DNA of 64,000 nucleotides from Streptomyces sp. NBC_01275 (GCF_026340655.1 NZ_JAPEOZ010000001.1:310001-374000), one strand, 5' to 3'; counted from the stretch's first letter, positions 52,585-63,293 are shown. Program-made: numbers and translations. Notes: generated by a model not told the origin, from the letters alone.

Positions 52585-53679
52585 ATGGACACCTCACCCC
52601 TCGTCCGCCGGTTCGGAGATCTCCGGCTCACCGACCGGCCCACCGTCGGCGGCAAGGGCGCCAGCCTGGGCGAACTCACCTTCGCCGGCGCCCCGGTACC
52701 GCCCGGATACGTCGTGACCACCGCCGCCTTCGAGGCCTTCCTCCACGTCCTCGACCCGGGTGGCGAGATCCGCGCCCGCGTCGAGGCTCTGGAGGCCGAG
52801 GACATTGAGGCGATCGCCCACGCGACCGCACCCGTCAGGGAGCGCATCGAAGCGGCCGAGCTGCCGGAGGAGATCGCGGCAGCGATCCGGGACCACTACC
52901 GGGACCTGGACAGCGAGTCCGACACCCCCGGTGAGCCCGCCCCCGTCGCCGTACGCTCCAGTGCCACCAGCGAGGACGCGGAGGACGCCAGCTTCGCCGG
53001 GCTCCAGGACACCTACCTGTGGGTGCGTGGTGAGGACTCCCTGGTGGAGCACGTCCGGCGTTGCTGGGCCAGCCTCTACAGCGTGGAGTCGGTCAGCTAC
53101 CGGCGGCGGCTGGGCCTGCCGGAGCAGGACCTCGCGATGGCCGTCGTCGTCCAGCGCATGATCGACCCGCGCTGCGCCGGTGTCATGTTCACCCGCAGCC
53201 CACTCACCGGAGACCGATCCGTCGTGGCTCTCGAAGGGTCCTGGGGCCTGGGATCGGCACTCGTCAGCGGCGATGTGACGCCCGACAAGTACGTGGTCGG
53301 CAAGGTCACCGGGGACATCTGCTCCCGTACGGTCTCGGCGAAGCTGCGCCAGCACCGGATGGACCCCAGCGGGGCCGGAGTCGTCGAGGAGGACGTACCG
53401 GAGTACCTGCGAAGCGAGCCCTGTCTGTCCGACACGGAGATCCACGAACTGGTACGGATCGGCCGACAGGTCGAATCCCACTACGGGACCCCGCAGGACA
53501 TCGAGTGGGCGATCTCCCGCAACCTCGTGCCCGGCCACAACATCTTCCTGCTCCAGAGCCGCCCCGAGACGGTATGGGCGAATCGTGAGAAGGCGCCGAC
53601 AGCCGCCCCCAAGGCCAGGGCATTCGACCACGTGCTGTCACTGCTGGGCGGAGCCGGCAAAGGCGGAGGCACCCCGTGA
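52585..53679 (+). CDS. PEP-synthase-like ATP-binding subunit (phenylphosphate synthase beta-like)
   Basis: 364 residues, matching only the N-terminal ATP-grasp domain of PEP synthase/PPDK. VGGKGASLGEL, PVPPGYVVTTAAF, VAVRSSATSEDAEDASFAGLQDTYL, CAGVMFTRSPLTGD, EGSWGLGSALVSGDVTPD and the C-terminal DIEWAI...LLQSRPET are present in order. It should bind ATP and phosphorylate the His of the partner subunit, releasing AMP and phosphate. Length (about 39 kDa) fits the 40-kDa subunit of phenylphosphate synthase. The gap from the alpha gene is 27 nt, and its stop overlaps the biotin carrier start (GTGA). Confidence 0.9.
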   Translation: MDTSPLVRRFGDLRLTDRPTVGGKGASLGELTFAGAPVPPGYVVTTAAFEAFLHVLDPGGEIRARVEALEAEDIEAIAHATAPVRERIEAAELPEEIAAAIRDHYRDLDSESDTPGEPAPVAVRSSATSEDAEDASFAGLQDTYLWVRGEDSLVEHVRRCWASLYSVESVSYRRRLGLPEQDLAMAVVVQRMIDPRCAGVMFTRSPLTGDRSVVALEGSWGLGSALVSGDVTPDKYVVGKVTGDICSRTVSAKLRQHRMDPSGAGVVEEDVPEYLRSEPCLSDTEIHELVRIGRQVESHYGTPQDIEWAISRNLVPGHNIFLLQSRPETVWANREKAPTAAPKARAFDHVLSLLGGAGKGGGTP

Positions 53680-54175
53680 GCCTGACCGGCGAGGACGTCC
53701 AGGACATCCTGCGGATCATCGACGACATGGACGTCGATCGCCTCCAACTGCGCACCGGCCGGTTCGAACTGTCGCTGCGCCGTGCAACCGACGGCGAGTG
53801 GACACAGTCCGCCCGTACGACTGCCGAGCCGGTGCTGGTCGATCGTGAAGCGCGGGAGCAGCCGGCGGACGGGGGCGGAACCCCACCGGCCAAGCAGGCG
53901 GTGTCCACCCGCGAAGGCCTGACCGAGGTACGTACGCCGTTGCCGGGAGCCTTCTACCGCGCGCCGAAGCCCGGGGCGCCGCCCTTCGTCCGGATCGGGG
54001 ACGAGGTCACCGAGACCACGGTGGTCGGGATCGTCGAGACGATGAAGTTGATGAACTCCGTGTACGCCGGGGTGACCGGCGTGGTGGCAGAAGTCGCTCT
54101 CGCCGACGGTGACTTCGTCGAGCAGGGCGCCGTGCTGATGCACATCGACACGACGTCCGCAGGGGCGGCGACGCC

Positions 54176-54179
<4 letters not shown>
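53676..54179 (+). CDS. Biotin carboxyl carrier protein (BCCP)
   Basis: 167 residues. The N-terminal helical part and linker (about 1-85) are followed by a biotinyl domain: RTPLPGAFYRAPKPGAPPFVRIGDEV, IVETMKLMNSV with the biotinylated Lys124, then GVVAEVALADGDFVEQGAVLMHID. The usual E-A-M-K-M is E-T-M-K-L here, as in many acyl-CoA carboxylase BCCPs. GTG 53676 lies in a GTGA overlap with the upstream gene and has GGAGG 6 nt upstream. It carries carboxybiotin between the next two gene products. Confidence 0.95.
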
Positions 54180-55568
<1,389 letters not shown>

Positions 55569-55576
<8 letters not shown>

Positions 55577-57044
55577 CATCCAGCTCGTCGACGTGTCGCT
55601 GCGCGACGGCAACCAGAGTCTGTGGAGCGCCACCGGACTGGACACGGGCAAGATCCTCCAGATCGCCCCCGTTCTGGACCGCGTGGGCTTCCGGGCCCTC
55701 GACTACACCTCCAGCACCCACATGGGCATGGCGGTGCGGACCCAACGTGAGGACCCCTGGGAACGTATCCGGCTCACGCACCGTGCCATGCCCAACACCC
55801 CCCTGCAGTTCATCGGCACCGGGCTGCGCTTCATCTCCTGGGAGGTCGCCCACCCCGAGTTCATGCAGCTGGTATACGACCGGCTGGTGGCCAACGGCGT
55901 CACCCGGTACGTCGTACTCGACCCCATGCACGACATGGACGCCGTGCGCGAGTCCGCGCGGATGATCCGGGCGGCCGGTGCCACGGAGATCGTCGGAGCG
56001 TTGACCTACACCGTCAGCGACGTGCACGACGACGCCCACTACGGCTCGCTGGCCTCCCAGATGGCGGCCTGCCCGGACATCGACCGCGTCTACATCAAGG
56101 ACCCCGGCGGACTACTGACAACAGAACGCGCCACCACGCTGATCCCGGTCGTCCTCGACAACCTCGCCGGCAAACCGTTGGAGCTGCACTCCCACTGCAC
56201 CGTCGGACTGCCCGGCCTGACCTACCTCAAGGCCGCCGACCTGGGGGTGCAGGCGCTCCAGGTGGCCTGCGGAGCCCTGGCGGGCGGCACCTCTCTGCCC
56301 AACGCCCAGCAGGTGGTAGCCAACCTGCGCGAGCTCGGCCACACCGTGGACGTCGACGACCGGCTGCTCGGCGTGGCGGCGGACTACTTCCACCACATGG
56401 CCGCGGCTGAGGGGCTGCCCGTGGGCGGTCCCCGGGACTTCGACGCCGCGTTCATGCGCCACCAGGTGGCGGGTGGCGTGATGACCACCCTGCGCCGCCA
56501 GCTCGACGAACTGGGCTTCAGCGACCGCTTCGACGCGGTCATCGAGGAGGTGACCCGGGTCCGCGCCGAACTGGGCCACCCCATCATGGTCACCCCCTTC
56601 CCGCAGATGGTCTGCACCCAGGCGCTGTACAACGTGATCGGCGCCGAACGCTACGAGAACGTCTCCGACCCGGTGATCCGATACGTACTCGGCAACTTCG
56701 GCAGGCCGACCGGCCCCGTAGACCCGGACGTCACCGACCGCATCCTGGCCCGGCCGCGCGCCAGGGAACTCGCCGAGGAACCTCCACCGCCCACCGTCGC
56801 CGAGCTACGGGGCCGGTTCCCCCGCGGCATCAGCGACGAGGAACTGCTCCTGCGGGCCACGATGCCCGCCGAGCAGGTGGACGCCATGGTGGCCGCCGGC
56901 CCCGCCCGGCAGCACTACAACCCCCGGCTGAAGCCCGTGCTCGACCTGCTCAACGGCATGCGGACGCGCCCGGCGACACCCGAACTGATCCTGGAACGCC
57001 CCGACTTCCGACTGGAGCTGCACCGTGACCGCCGAGCCGACTGA
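55569..57044 (+). CDS. Pyruvate-carboxylase-type carboxyltransferase subunit with altered pocket
   Basis: 491 residues with the HMGL-like TIM barrel and PycB-type tail. Metal ligands are kept: Asp in VSLRDGNQS, Lys177 in YIKDPGG (the carbamylated lysine position), His207 and His209 in LELHSHC. Compared with pyruvate carboxylase and oxaloacetate decarboxylase, RDAHQS is RDGNQS, HTHD is HSHC, and the LLRGAN-type segment is replaced by FIGTGLRFISWEVAHPE. The chemistry (carboxybiotin plus an enol(ate)) is probably retained on a different substrate. GTG at 55569 follows GGAGGAGG. This substrate is the central unknown of the operon. Confidence 0.9.
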
Positions 57045-57891
57045 CGAAGGCGCCGTCTCCCTGACCGATCGTCTGCAAAGCGTCCGCGGCATCGTGTTCG
57101 ATCTCGACGGCACCCTCGTGCTGGGCGACCGGCGCAACCACGGGCTCACGCCCCTCCCCGGAGCCCTGGAGCTCACCGCCGCGCTCACCGCACGCGGCCT
57201 TCCCTGGCTCACCTTCACCAACGGAACCACCCGCACACCCGAGGCCTACGCGCAGACACTGCGCGGGATCGGCTTCGACCTGTCCGACGACGCCATGCTC
57301 ACCCCCGCCACCAGCGCCGTCGACCACTTCCTGGCCAAGGGCCACCGAAGCGTCCTGGTACTGGGCGGCGAAGGCCTCAAGGAGCCGCTGCGCCAGGCCG
57401 GCATAGAGATCGTCGAGCCAAAGGGGAAGCCGGAAGCCGACGCCGTACTGGCCGGCTGGTATCGCGAGTTCACCATGGACGACCTTGAAGCGGCCTGCCA
57501 TGCCGTCTTCGGCGGCGCCACCCTGTACAGCTGCTCACAGTCGGTGTTCTTCGCCACTGCCGACGGCAGGGCTCTGGGCACCTCCCGGGCCATCTGCGCC
57601 ATGCTCAGCAGCATCACGGGCGTCACCGAACGGGTCGTGGGTAAACCGTCGCTGATCGGGCTGCACTGCGCCGCACAACGGCTGGGCGCCGCCCCGCAGG
57701 AACTCGCCGTCGTCGGAGACGACCCGGAACTGGAGATGGCGATGGCCCGTGACGCCGACGCCCTCGCCATCGCGGTGACCACCGGCATCCACCCGGCGGA
57801 CCGCTACACCTCGCTGCCGCCGGAGCAGAGCCCGCATCTCACCATTGACGGGCTGGGCAAGCTCCTTGGCCTCCTGCCTCTGTCTACCTGA
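57025..57891 (+). CDS. HAD-superfamily phosphatase, NagD/4-nitrophenylphosphatase-like
   Basis: 288 residues. Motif I GIVFDLDGTLV (Asp26 nucleophile, Asp28 acid), motif II FTNGTTRT, motif III Lys in VGKPSLIG, and motif IV VVGDDPELEMAMA are all present. The cap insertion is of the NagD type. The gene overlaps the carboxyltransferase by 20 nt, so it belongs to the same transcript. Such phosphatases remove phosphate from small phosphoesters. Here it could salvage a stray or stalled phosphorylated intermediate made by the PEP-synthase-like pair. That role is inference. Confidence 0.9.
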   Translation: MTAEPTDEGAVSLTDRLQSVRGIVFDLDGTLVLGDRRNHGLTPLPGALELTAALTARGLPWLTFTNGTTRTPEAYAQTLRGIGFDLSDDAMLTPATSAVDHFLAKGHRSVLVLGGEGLKEPLRQAGIEIVEPKGKPEADAVLAGWYREFTMDDLEAACHAVFGGATLYSCSQSVFFATADGRALGTSRAICAMLSSITGVTERVVGKPSLIGLHCAAQRLGAAPQELAVVGDDPELEMAMARDADALAIAVTTGIHPADRYTSLPPEQSPHLTIDGLGKLLGLLPLST

Positions 57892-58197
57892 CATCCGATC
57901 GCCAGCCCGGAACCGTCCTGGAGTCGCCTCAAGAACCGACCGTGGGATATGCGCCAGGGGGTATCAGTTCCGTATGCCTTGATCGAGATCACGTTCACGT
58001 CCGCCGAGGTGGGTACCGATGGCCACTCGGCCTTGGCCGGCGGGGCCAGTCCCATCCAGCGGCGCGCCTCGGTCCATGCGTCGTTCTGCTCGGCCGGCAT
58101 CGCGCCGACCTGCCGGATCACAGCAGCACGGTCAGGGAAGATGCCGACCTCGCTCTGTGGGTCCGGCACGGATGGCGAACCGCGCAATCGACCGATG
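57892..58197. other. Convergent gap containing an IS256-type relic
   Basis: About 300 nt between the HAD gene and the convergent FAD monooxygenase gene. Apart from the transposase relic at about 58020-58150, no feature is evident. Confidence 0.5.
58020..58150 (-). pseudogene. IS256/Mutator-family transposase C-terminal relic
   Basis: The minus-strand reading GIFPDRAAVIRQVGAMPAEQ followed by NDAWTEARRWMGL matches the conserved C-terminal stretch of actinobacterial IS256-type transposases (F-P-D-R-x-A-x-I-R-L-V-G-A then E-Q-N-D-E-W-x-E-x-R-R-Y-M-G). Only about 40 codons survive and the DDE catalytic region is gone. Confidence 0.7.
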
Positions 58198-59796
58198 TCA
58201 GGACAACAGTGACCGACCGGTGCCGTGCAGCTGCTCACGAGCAGCTGCGAGCAGGAGGCCGGTGTCGCTCGTTGAATGAACGCCACCGAATACGTAGTGG
58301 TCAGGACGAGCGAGCACCGTTTCGCACGCGTGTCGACGCATCCACGCGTCCAGGAGGTGTCCTTCCTCGCGGTATTCGTCCTGGCCGGCCGGCGTCTCGG
58401 CGACCAGACGGACGACGCGAATCGGAAATCCACCCCCTGCCCGGTGCGCGCACACGGCCGACTCGGCTGCGGCCGCGTCCGTGCTGTGCCGGATCACCAG
58501 CCTGAAGGTGCTCCCGGTGTACTCGTCGAGCAACCCTGTCCTGCCACGGCTGTCGGTCACCGTCGGTTGAGGGAGGATGTCGCCGCGCGCGGGGAAACGT
58601 TCCGGTGCGAGGAAGCCCGCCAGCAGTCCGGGGATCAGGGACTGGCGGAGGGTTCCTTCCGGAGTGGCCTTCAGTTCTGCCAGCAGGTCTGCGTCGCGCT
58701 TGGCGGCGGTGGCCTCGTCGCGCTCGCAGATCACATGGCCGAACTTTTTGGCGACGAGCGTCACGTGTCGTACGTGCGGGGCGCGCTCACGCTGATACGT
58801 GTCCAAGAGACGTTCGGAGGTGTCGCCACGCAAGTGAAGGGCCAGCTTCCACATCAGGTTGGACGCGTCGCGGATCCCTTGGCACATGCCCTGCGCCAGG
58901 AACGGTGGTGTCATGTGTGCGGCATCGCCCAGGAAGAACAGGCCCTGCGTGCGCCACTGTTCGAGGACCAGGGCATGGAAGCGGTAGGTGGCCGCTCGCC
59001 ACAGGTCATAGTCCCCGGGAGCCAGCCATCGCGACAGGAGAGTGCGAATGAAGTCCGGGTGGGACACGTCCTCGGGACGTTCATCAGGGTTGATCATGAA
59101 TTCCCACCGGCGGTGGTTCCCCGGGCCCACGATGAACGTGCTCGGACGCGCTGTCTCGCAGTACTGGACGTTCGTCCGTGGCAGCCGTGCTCCCGTGCCG
59201 GGGCGCAGCAACAGGTCCACGACCAGCCACGGCTGGTCGAACTCCAGGTCGTCCATGCTCAGGCCGAACCGCCTACGCAATGGACTGCTGCCGCCGTCGC
59301 AGGCCAGCACGTACCGCGCGCGCAGCGTGCGCCGGCGCCCAGTTGCGTCGACCACCTCCACGGTGGCGCTGTCGTCGCCGAGTTGCACGTCCGTCACCTC
59401 AGTGCCGAGGTGCAGCTTGACGTTGTCCGACCGATCGAGGCGCTGACGCAGCGCGCCTTCCAGTTGCGGCTGGAGGAAGACGTAGTTGGGTGCCCATCCG
59501 AGGGGGTGAGGTGGTGGTGCGGTGCCGATGCGCTTGATGACCTTCCCGTTGCCGTTGTGATACTCGGACGGCCGGTAGGGCATGATGTGATCCGCTATCG
59601 CGTCGGCCAGTCCGAAGCCGGCGAAGACACGCATGGCTTCGTGATCGAATCCAATGGCACGGGGCCGGGTTTCGATGTGTGCGGCTCGATCGAATGCCTC
59701 GACCCGGAGACCAAGGTCGTGAGCCAGGTTCGCGGCCGTGGCACCGACAGGGCCAAGGCCCACGATCACCACGTCAGCGTCAAGTACGTCGGTCAC
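58198..59796 (-). CDS. FAD-dependent aromatic hydroxylase (MhpA/PheA-like monooxygenase)
   Basis: 532 residues. ADVVIVGLGPVGATAA (FAD dinucleotide fold, residues about 8-24), the middle motif VLACDGGSSPLRRRFG and the second FAD motif FLGDAAHMTPPFLAQGMCQGIRDASNL are intact, as in class A flavoprotein hydroxylases. These insert one oxygen into an activated aromatic ring using NAD(P)H. GTG at 59796 has GGAAAGG 7 nt upstream. With the extradiol dioxygenase and FAH hydrolase nearby, a phenolic substrate converted to a catechol-type intermediate is likely. Confidence 0.93.
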   Translation of the reverse strand: MTDVLDADVVIVGLGPVGATAANLAHDLGLRVEAFDRAAHIETRPRAIGFDHEAMRVFAGFGLADAIADHIMPYRPSEYHNGNGKVIKRIGTAPPPHPLGWAPNYVFLQPQLEGALRQRLDRSDNVKLHLGTEVTDVQLGDDSATVEVVDATGRRRTLRARYVLACDGGSSPLRRRFGLSMDDLEFDQPWLVVDLLLRPGTGARLPRTNVQYCETARPSTFIVGPGNHRRWEFMINPDERPEDVSHPDFIRTLLSRWLAPGDYDLWRAATYRFHALVLEQWRTQGLFFLGDAAHMTPPFLAQGMCQGIRDASNLMWKLALHLRGDTSERLLDTYQRERAPHVRHVTLVAKKFGHVICERDEATAAKRDADLLAELKATPEGTLRQSLIPGLLAGFLAPERFPARGDILPQPTVTDSRGRTGLLDEYTGSTFRLVIRHSTDAAAAESAVCAHRAGGGFPIRVVRLVAETPAGQDEYREEGHLLDAWMRRHACETVLARPDHYVFGGVHSTSDTGLLLAAAREQLHGTGRSLLS

Positions 59797-60105
59797 GTGC
59801 AGACCTTTCCGGATCGAAACCAGCTCTGGCAGGGCGTTGAACTGTGTGTCGGCCTGCCGGGGAGCCGCTTCCCCCCATCCAGCCTGCGCGATGGCACGGC
59901 CCGAAGCGGACCGGCGTTTGGCCGGTCGGAGTCACCCGTGGGCCGTCGTGTGTGCGCGCCCGCAGCGTCGGTGCGAGATACACGCAAACCAGCCTCGCCC
60001 AGCTCGATTCCCTGGCGGCTGCGGTCAGGCGTAGCGCGTCGCGCAAAATGAGCAGAGCGCCGCAGGCTCTCGAAGAGCGACGCCTGCGGGAGCCGATCGC
60101 GACGA
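59797..60105. other. Gap between the hydroxylase and aldehyde dehydrogenase genes
   Basis: About 310 nt on the same transcriptional strand. It holds the hairpin at 60060-60089 (end of the upstream transcript) and presumably the promoter of the hydroxylase gene. No gene is seen. Confidence 0.45.
60060..60089 (-). terminator. Hairpin terminator candidate after the aldehyde dehydrogenase gene
   Basis: CCGCAGGC at 60060-60067 pairs with GCCTGCGG at 60082-60089 around a 14-nt loop. The alternative inner hairpin GCTCT-CGA-AGAGC lies at 60066-60078. It lies 17 nt beyond the stop codon of the minus-strand gene ending at 60106. Confidence 0.55.
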
Positions 60106-61686
60106 TCACAGGGACTCGACCGCCGGAGAGGGCGGCGCGGCGTACAGCGTGTCGAGCAGCCGTGGCGAGGCCTGGAGTGCCGTTCGCTGCATCAGATCGA
60201 CGACGCCGCGGGTGCCTGCCATCTCCGATCCTGCGCCGGCGCGACCGGGTCCGCCGTGTCTCAGGGCGGGCAGCGGTGATCCGTGGCCGGTGGTCTGCGC
60301 CATGTTCGTCGAGTCCAGCAGGTGGAGCCGTCCATGCCAGGGGGCCACGTCCTGGAGGAAGGCGGTCGTCCAGGAGAGGTCGTCGCCGACGACGGAGGCG
60401 GCGAGGCTGCCCCGGCCGCGCGCTACCAGGTCGGTCGCGTGGGCCGTGTCGCGGTACGCCAGCACGGTCGCGGCCGGTCCGAACGGCTCCACCTCGTGAG
60501 GTGCGGCGGCGTCCGGGTCGGCGGAGACGAGGAGGGTGTCGAGGAACGCCCCCCGATCGGGGTCGGCGTCGATCAGGCGCACCTTCTCGGGATCGCCGTG
60601 CACGAAGCGTCCGGACCGGGCGATCTTCCGCACCGCCTGTCGTATGTCGTCGCGCTGGGCGAGGCTGACGACAGGCCCCATCCGCACGCCTTCTGCGGTG
60701 GGGTCCCCTATGGTGATGCCGGCGAGCTCGGAGGCGATCGCGTCGAGCGCCGCTGCCTCGTGCTCGCGGGGGACGAGGACGCGGCGGATCGCGGTGCACT
60801 TCTGGCCCGCCTTGACGGTCATCTCGGTCACCACCTCGCGCACGAACGCCTCGAACAGCGGGGAACCCGGGGTGACGTCCGGGGCCAGCACGATGGCGTT
60901 GACGGAGTCGGCCTCGGCGTTGAAGCGGACGGAACGGGCCACCAGGTCGGGGTGGGTGCGCAGCGTCGCAGCCGTGGCGGCGGAGCCGGTGAAGGACAGG
61001 ACGTCCTGCTCGCCGAGCAGGCCGAGTGCCGGGCGCACCGAGCCGGCGACCATCTGCAGGGCTCCGGGCGGCAGGGCGCCGGCGTCGGTGACGATCCGGA
61101 CCAGGTGCTCGGTGAGGTACGCGGTCGGGGTGGCCGGCTTCACCACGCTGGGCATGCCCGCCAGCAGCGCCTGGGCGAGCTTCTCCAGTGGCGCCCACAC
61201 CGGGAAGTTGAAGGCGTTCACCTGAAGCATCAGGCCGGGGGAGGGGCTGACGAGGTGGACACCCAGGAAGTCGTCGCCCCGGGCGAGGCGTTCGGCGGGG
61301 CCTTCCACGAGGTGGGGCGCGTCCGGCAGTTCGGTGCGGGCGCGGGCCGCGTAGTCGCGCAGGACGCGGATGCCGCCGTCGACGTCGTAGCGGGCGTCGT
61401 TGAGAGTGGCTCCCGCGCGGGCGGAGAGGGCGTACAGCTCGTCGCGGCGGGCGCGGACGGCCGTGGCGAGCGCGTCCAGGAGGTCGGCCCGTCGGTGGAA
61501 GCTCAGCGCGCGCAGCGTGGGGCCGCCTGCGCGGCGCGCGTGGTCGAACGCGCCCGCGAGGTCGAGGCCTTGGGAGGAGACGCGGCAGACTGTCCCGCCG
61601 GTGACGGCGTCGTGCACGTCAACCGCATTCGAACCGGCGGCGGATGGCGCGACCCAGATGTCCTGCAGATAGCTCTCGAGAAGCAT
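60106..61686 (-). CDS. PaaZ/BoxD-type aldehyde dehydrogenase
   Basis: 526 residues. It resembles the N-terminal ALDH domain of PaaZ and BoxD: GLMLQVNAFNFPVWAPLEKLAQALLAG, VVKPATPTAYLTEHLV, FTGSAATAATLR, catalytic Glu in RFNAEADSVNAIV, nucleophile Cys in KAGQKCTAIRRVLVP and EPFGPAATVLAY. There is no C-terminal hotdog hydratase domain, so it is the dehydrogenase-only type. These enzymes oxidise semialdehydes from aromatic ring opening, often as CoA esters. It follows the extradiol dioxygenase gene by 49 nt. Confidence 0.9.
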   Translation of the reverse strand: MLLESYLQDIWVAPSAAGSNAVDVHDAVTGGTVCRVSSQGLDLAGAFDHARRAGGPTLRALSFHRRADLLDALATAVRARRDELYALSARAGATLNDARYDVDGGIRVLRDYAARARTELPDAPHLVEGPAERLARGDDFLGVHLVSPSPGLMLQVNAFNFPVWAPLEKLAQALLAGMPSVVKPATPTAYLTEHLVRIVTDAGALPPGALQMVAGSVRPALGLLGEQDVLSFTGSAATAATLRTHPDLVARSVRFNAEADSVNAIVLAPDVTPGSPLFEAFVREVVTEMTVKAGQKCTAIRRVLVPREHEAAALDAIASELAGITIGDPTAEGVRMGPVVSLAQRDDIRQAVRKIARSGRFVHGDPEKVRLIDADPDRGAFLDTLLVSADPDAAAPHEVEPFGPAATVLAYRDTAHATDLVARGRGSLAASVVGDDLSWTTAFLQDVAPWHGRLHLLDSTNMAQTTGHGSPLPALRHGGPGRAGAGSEMAGTRGVVDLMQRTALQASPRLLDTLYAAPPSPAVESL

Positions 61687-61735
61687 GGGATACGGCCCGC
61701 TTTCTTTCGGAGGGGTCGAGGAACGCGAAGTCGGA

Positions 61736-62620
61736 CTACGGGACCGGGTGATGACCCCAGACGTCGGCCGTGTACGTACGGCTGACCCAGGTGCTCTCGT
61801 CGACCTGTACGCCGCCCGCGCCGATCTCGATGCCGAAGCCGGCGGGCGAGGTCATGTAGAACGAGAACATTCCGTCGTTGGCGTGCTTGCCGAGCGTGGC
61901 CATGAGCTCGACGTCGTGCTCGCGCGTGCGGTCGAGGGCCCGGCCGACCTCCTCCGGGGTGGTCACCTCGCACAGGATGTGGTGGGTGCCCTCGTTCTTG
62001 TACGAACGGATGAAGGCGACGCTGTGGTGCCTCGGGTTGCAGCCGAGGAAGTAGAACGTGCCCCAGGGGTAGTCAGCTGTGTCGCTGAGCCGGAAGCCCA
62101 GGACGTCGCAGTAGAAGTCGACCGCCTCCTGGACGTGCGGCGTCTTCATCACGACGTGCCCGAGCCCCTGCTCGCCGGTCACGAAGTCGACGCCGAGCGG
62201 CGACACGAACTGGCTGGGGGCCAGGCGTCGGCCGCAGAACAGCTCGGTGCGGATGCCGAGCGGGCCGCCGAAGTGCACCATGCGCGTCACCTGGCGGTCC
62301 AGGCACTCCTCCTCGGTGCCCGCCGTGACGTCGACGCCGGCCTCCTTGAGCCGCACCGTCATCGCGTCGATCGCCGCCCCGTCACGGACCTCCCAGCCGA
62401 TGACCGTCACACCACCGGCCTCCGCCTCCGTCAGCCACATGCGGAACGGATGCTGGTCCATCCGCAGGCGGTAGTGCACGGGCCCCTCGCCCGCGGCAGA
62501 GCCGCTGTCGGATGCGGCCTCTGGCTCGACCGCGAGGCCTATCACTGTGCGGGCGTACTCCGCCCATGCTGTCGGGTCGGGCGCGCCGATCCCTACGTAA
62601 CCAAGGCTCTGGATCGTCAT
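61736..62620 (-). CDS. Extradiol ring-cleavage dioxygenase (type I, VOC fold)
   Basis: 294 residues from ATG 62620; an upstream in-frame start would lie inside the operator. It has two VOC-type repeats. Iron ligands match BphC: His155 (GLGHVVMKT), His213 or His214 (EGTHHILCEV) and Glu265 (GFGIEIG). The catalytic His lies in NPRHHSVAF (198-199). The enzyme cleaves a catechol-type ring next to the hydroxyls using Fe(II) and O2. It diverges from the CMD/FAH operon across the dyad at 62630-62672. Confidence 0.93.
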   Translation of the reverse strand: MTIQSLGYVGIGAPDPTAWAEYARTVIGLAVEPEAASDSGSAAGEGPVHYRLRMDQHPFRMWLTEAEAGGVTVIGWEVRDGAAIDAMTVRLKEAGVDVTAGTEEECLDRQVTRMVHFGGPLGIRTELFCGRRLAPSQFVSPLGVDFVTGEQGLGHVVMKTPHVQEAVDFYCDVLGFRLSDTADYPWGTFYFLGCNPRHHSVAFIRSYKNEGTHHILCEVTTPEEVGRALDRTREHDVELMATLGKHANDGMFSFYMTSPAGFGIEIGAGGVQVDESTWVSRTYTADVWGHHPVP

Positions 62621-62629
62621 GTCCAAGAC

Positions 62630-62672
62630 CGTATTTGTTAGACCCTTGACGGTCAAGGGCCATACGAATACG
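62630..62672. promoter_or_regulatory. 43-bp dyad operator between divergent meta-cleavage operons
   Basis: The perfect palindrome CCCTTGAC-G-GTCAAGGG (62643-62659) is centred on 62651. An outer inverted pair CGTATT (62630-62635) and AATACG (62667-62672) shares exactly the same centre. The site starts 10 nt upstream of the dioxygenase start codon and ends about 30 nt before the CMD gene. No regulator gene lies adjacent inside the window. Confidence 0.75.
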
Positions 62673-62702
62673 TTGACGCCATCGAGCCGAGGAGGTCCGA
62701 CG

Positions 62703-63293
62703 ATGTCGGGAGTAGTGCCCGAGAAGGCCCGCCTGCAGCCCGTCGACGAGAGCGAGCTGCACGAGAAGACACTGGCGTCGCTGGCGTCGTACCGCGACCA
62801 GGACGGCCGGATCTACACGATCTGGGCGACCCTCGCGCACCACGAGGACGCCCTGCGCCGCTTCATCGTCTTCGGCAACCACGTACTGGGGAAGAACACC
62901 CTGCCGCTGCCGTCCCGCGAGCTGATGATCCTCCGGATCGCGGCCCGGGCGCAGGCCGCCTACGAGTGGGACCAGCACGTCCGCATCGCCCGCCGCGCCG
63001 GGCTCACCGACGACACGATCCTGGCCGCCGCGACCGGCACCTGGGACGGACTCGACGACCTCGACCAGGTGCTGCTCACCGCCACCGACTCCCTCCTGGA
63101 CCGCCAGGGCGTGGACGACAAGCTGTGGGGCCGGCTGACCGACCACCTGAGCGTCGAGCAGGTCATCGATGTCCTCTACACCGTCGGCCAGTACCTCACC
63201 ATCGCCACCGTCATCAACACACTCGGCGTCCGGGTGGAGGGCGAGCTCGCCCTGCCCCTGCCTGTTCACGAGCAGAAGGAAGAAGCCGCATGA
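62703..63293 (+). CDS. Carboxymuconolactone decarboxylase (CMD/AhpD)-family protein
   Basis: 196 residues. LPLPSRELMILRIAARAQAAYEWDQHVRIARRAGLTDD is the family core helix pair: SRELMILRIA, then AYEWDQHVRIA. The family often has C-x-x-C or E-x-x-x-C-x-x-H; here the site is E-W-x-x-H without cysteine, as in the proteins attached to aromatic and steroid operons rather than AhpD peroxidases. Function in such operons is unproven. ATG at 62703 has GAGGAGG 8 nt upstream. Its stop overlaps the next gene start (ATGA). Confidence 0.88.
   Translation: MSGVVPEKARLQPVDESELHEKTLASLASYRDQDGRIYTIWATLAHHEDALRRFIVFGNHVLGKNTLPLPSRELMILRIAARAQAAYEWDQHVRIARRAGLTDDTILAAATGTWDGLDDLDQVLLTATDSLLDRQGVDDKLWGRLTDHLSVEQVIDVLYTVGQYLTIATVINTLGVRVEGELALPLPVHEQKEEAA

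Noticed and set aside
48631..53679. Anaerobic phenol carboxylation (phenylphosphate route) as the complete explanation
   Set aside because: The phenylphosphate-synthase-like pair fits, but no UbiD-like phenylphosphate carboxylase is present; a biotin carboxylase set takes its place. Phenol is kept only as an alternative substrate.
58276..60051. A 591-codon plus-strand open frame opposite the FAD hydroxylase
   Set aside because: Same antisense effect; the hydroxylase motifs on the minus strand are complete.
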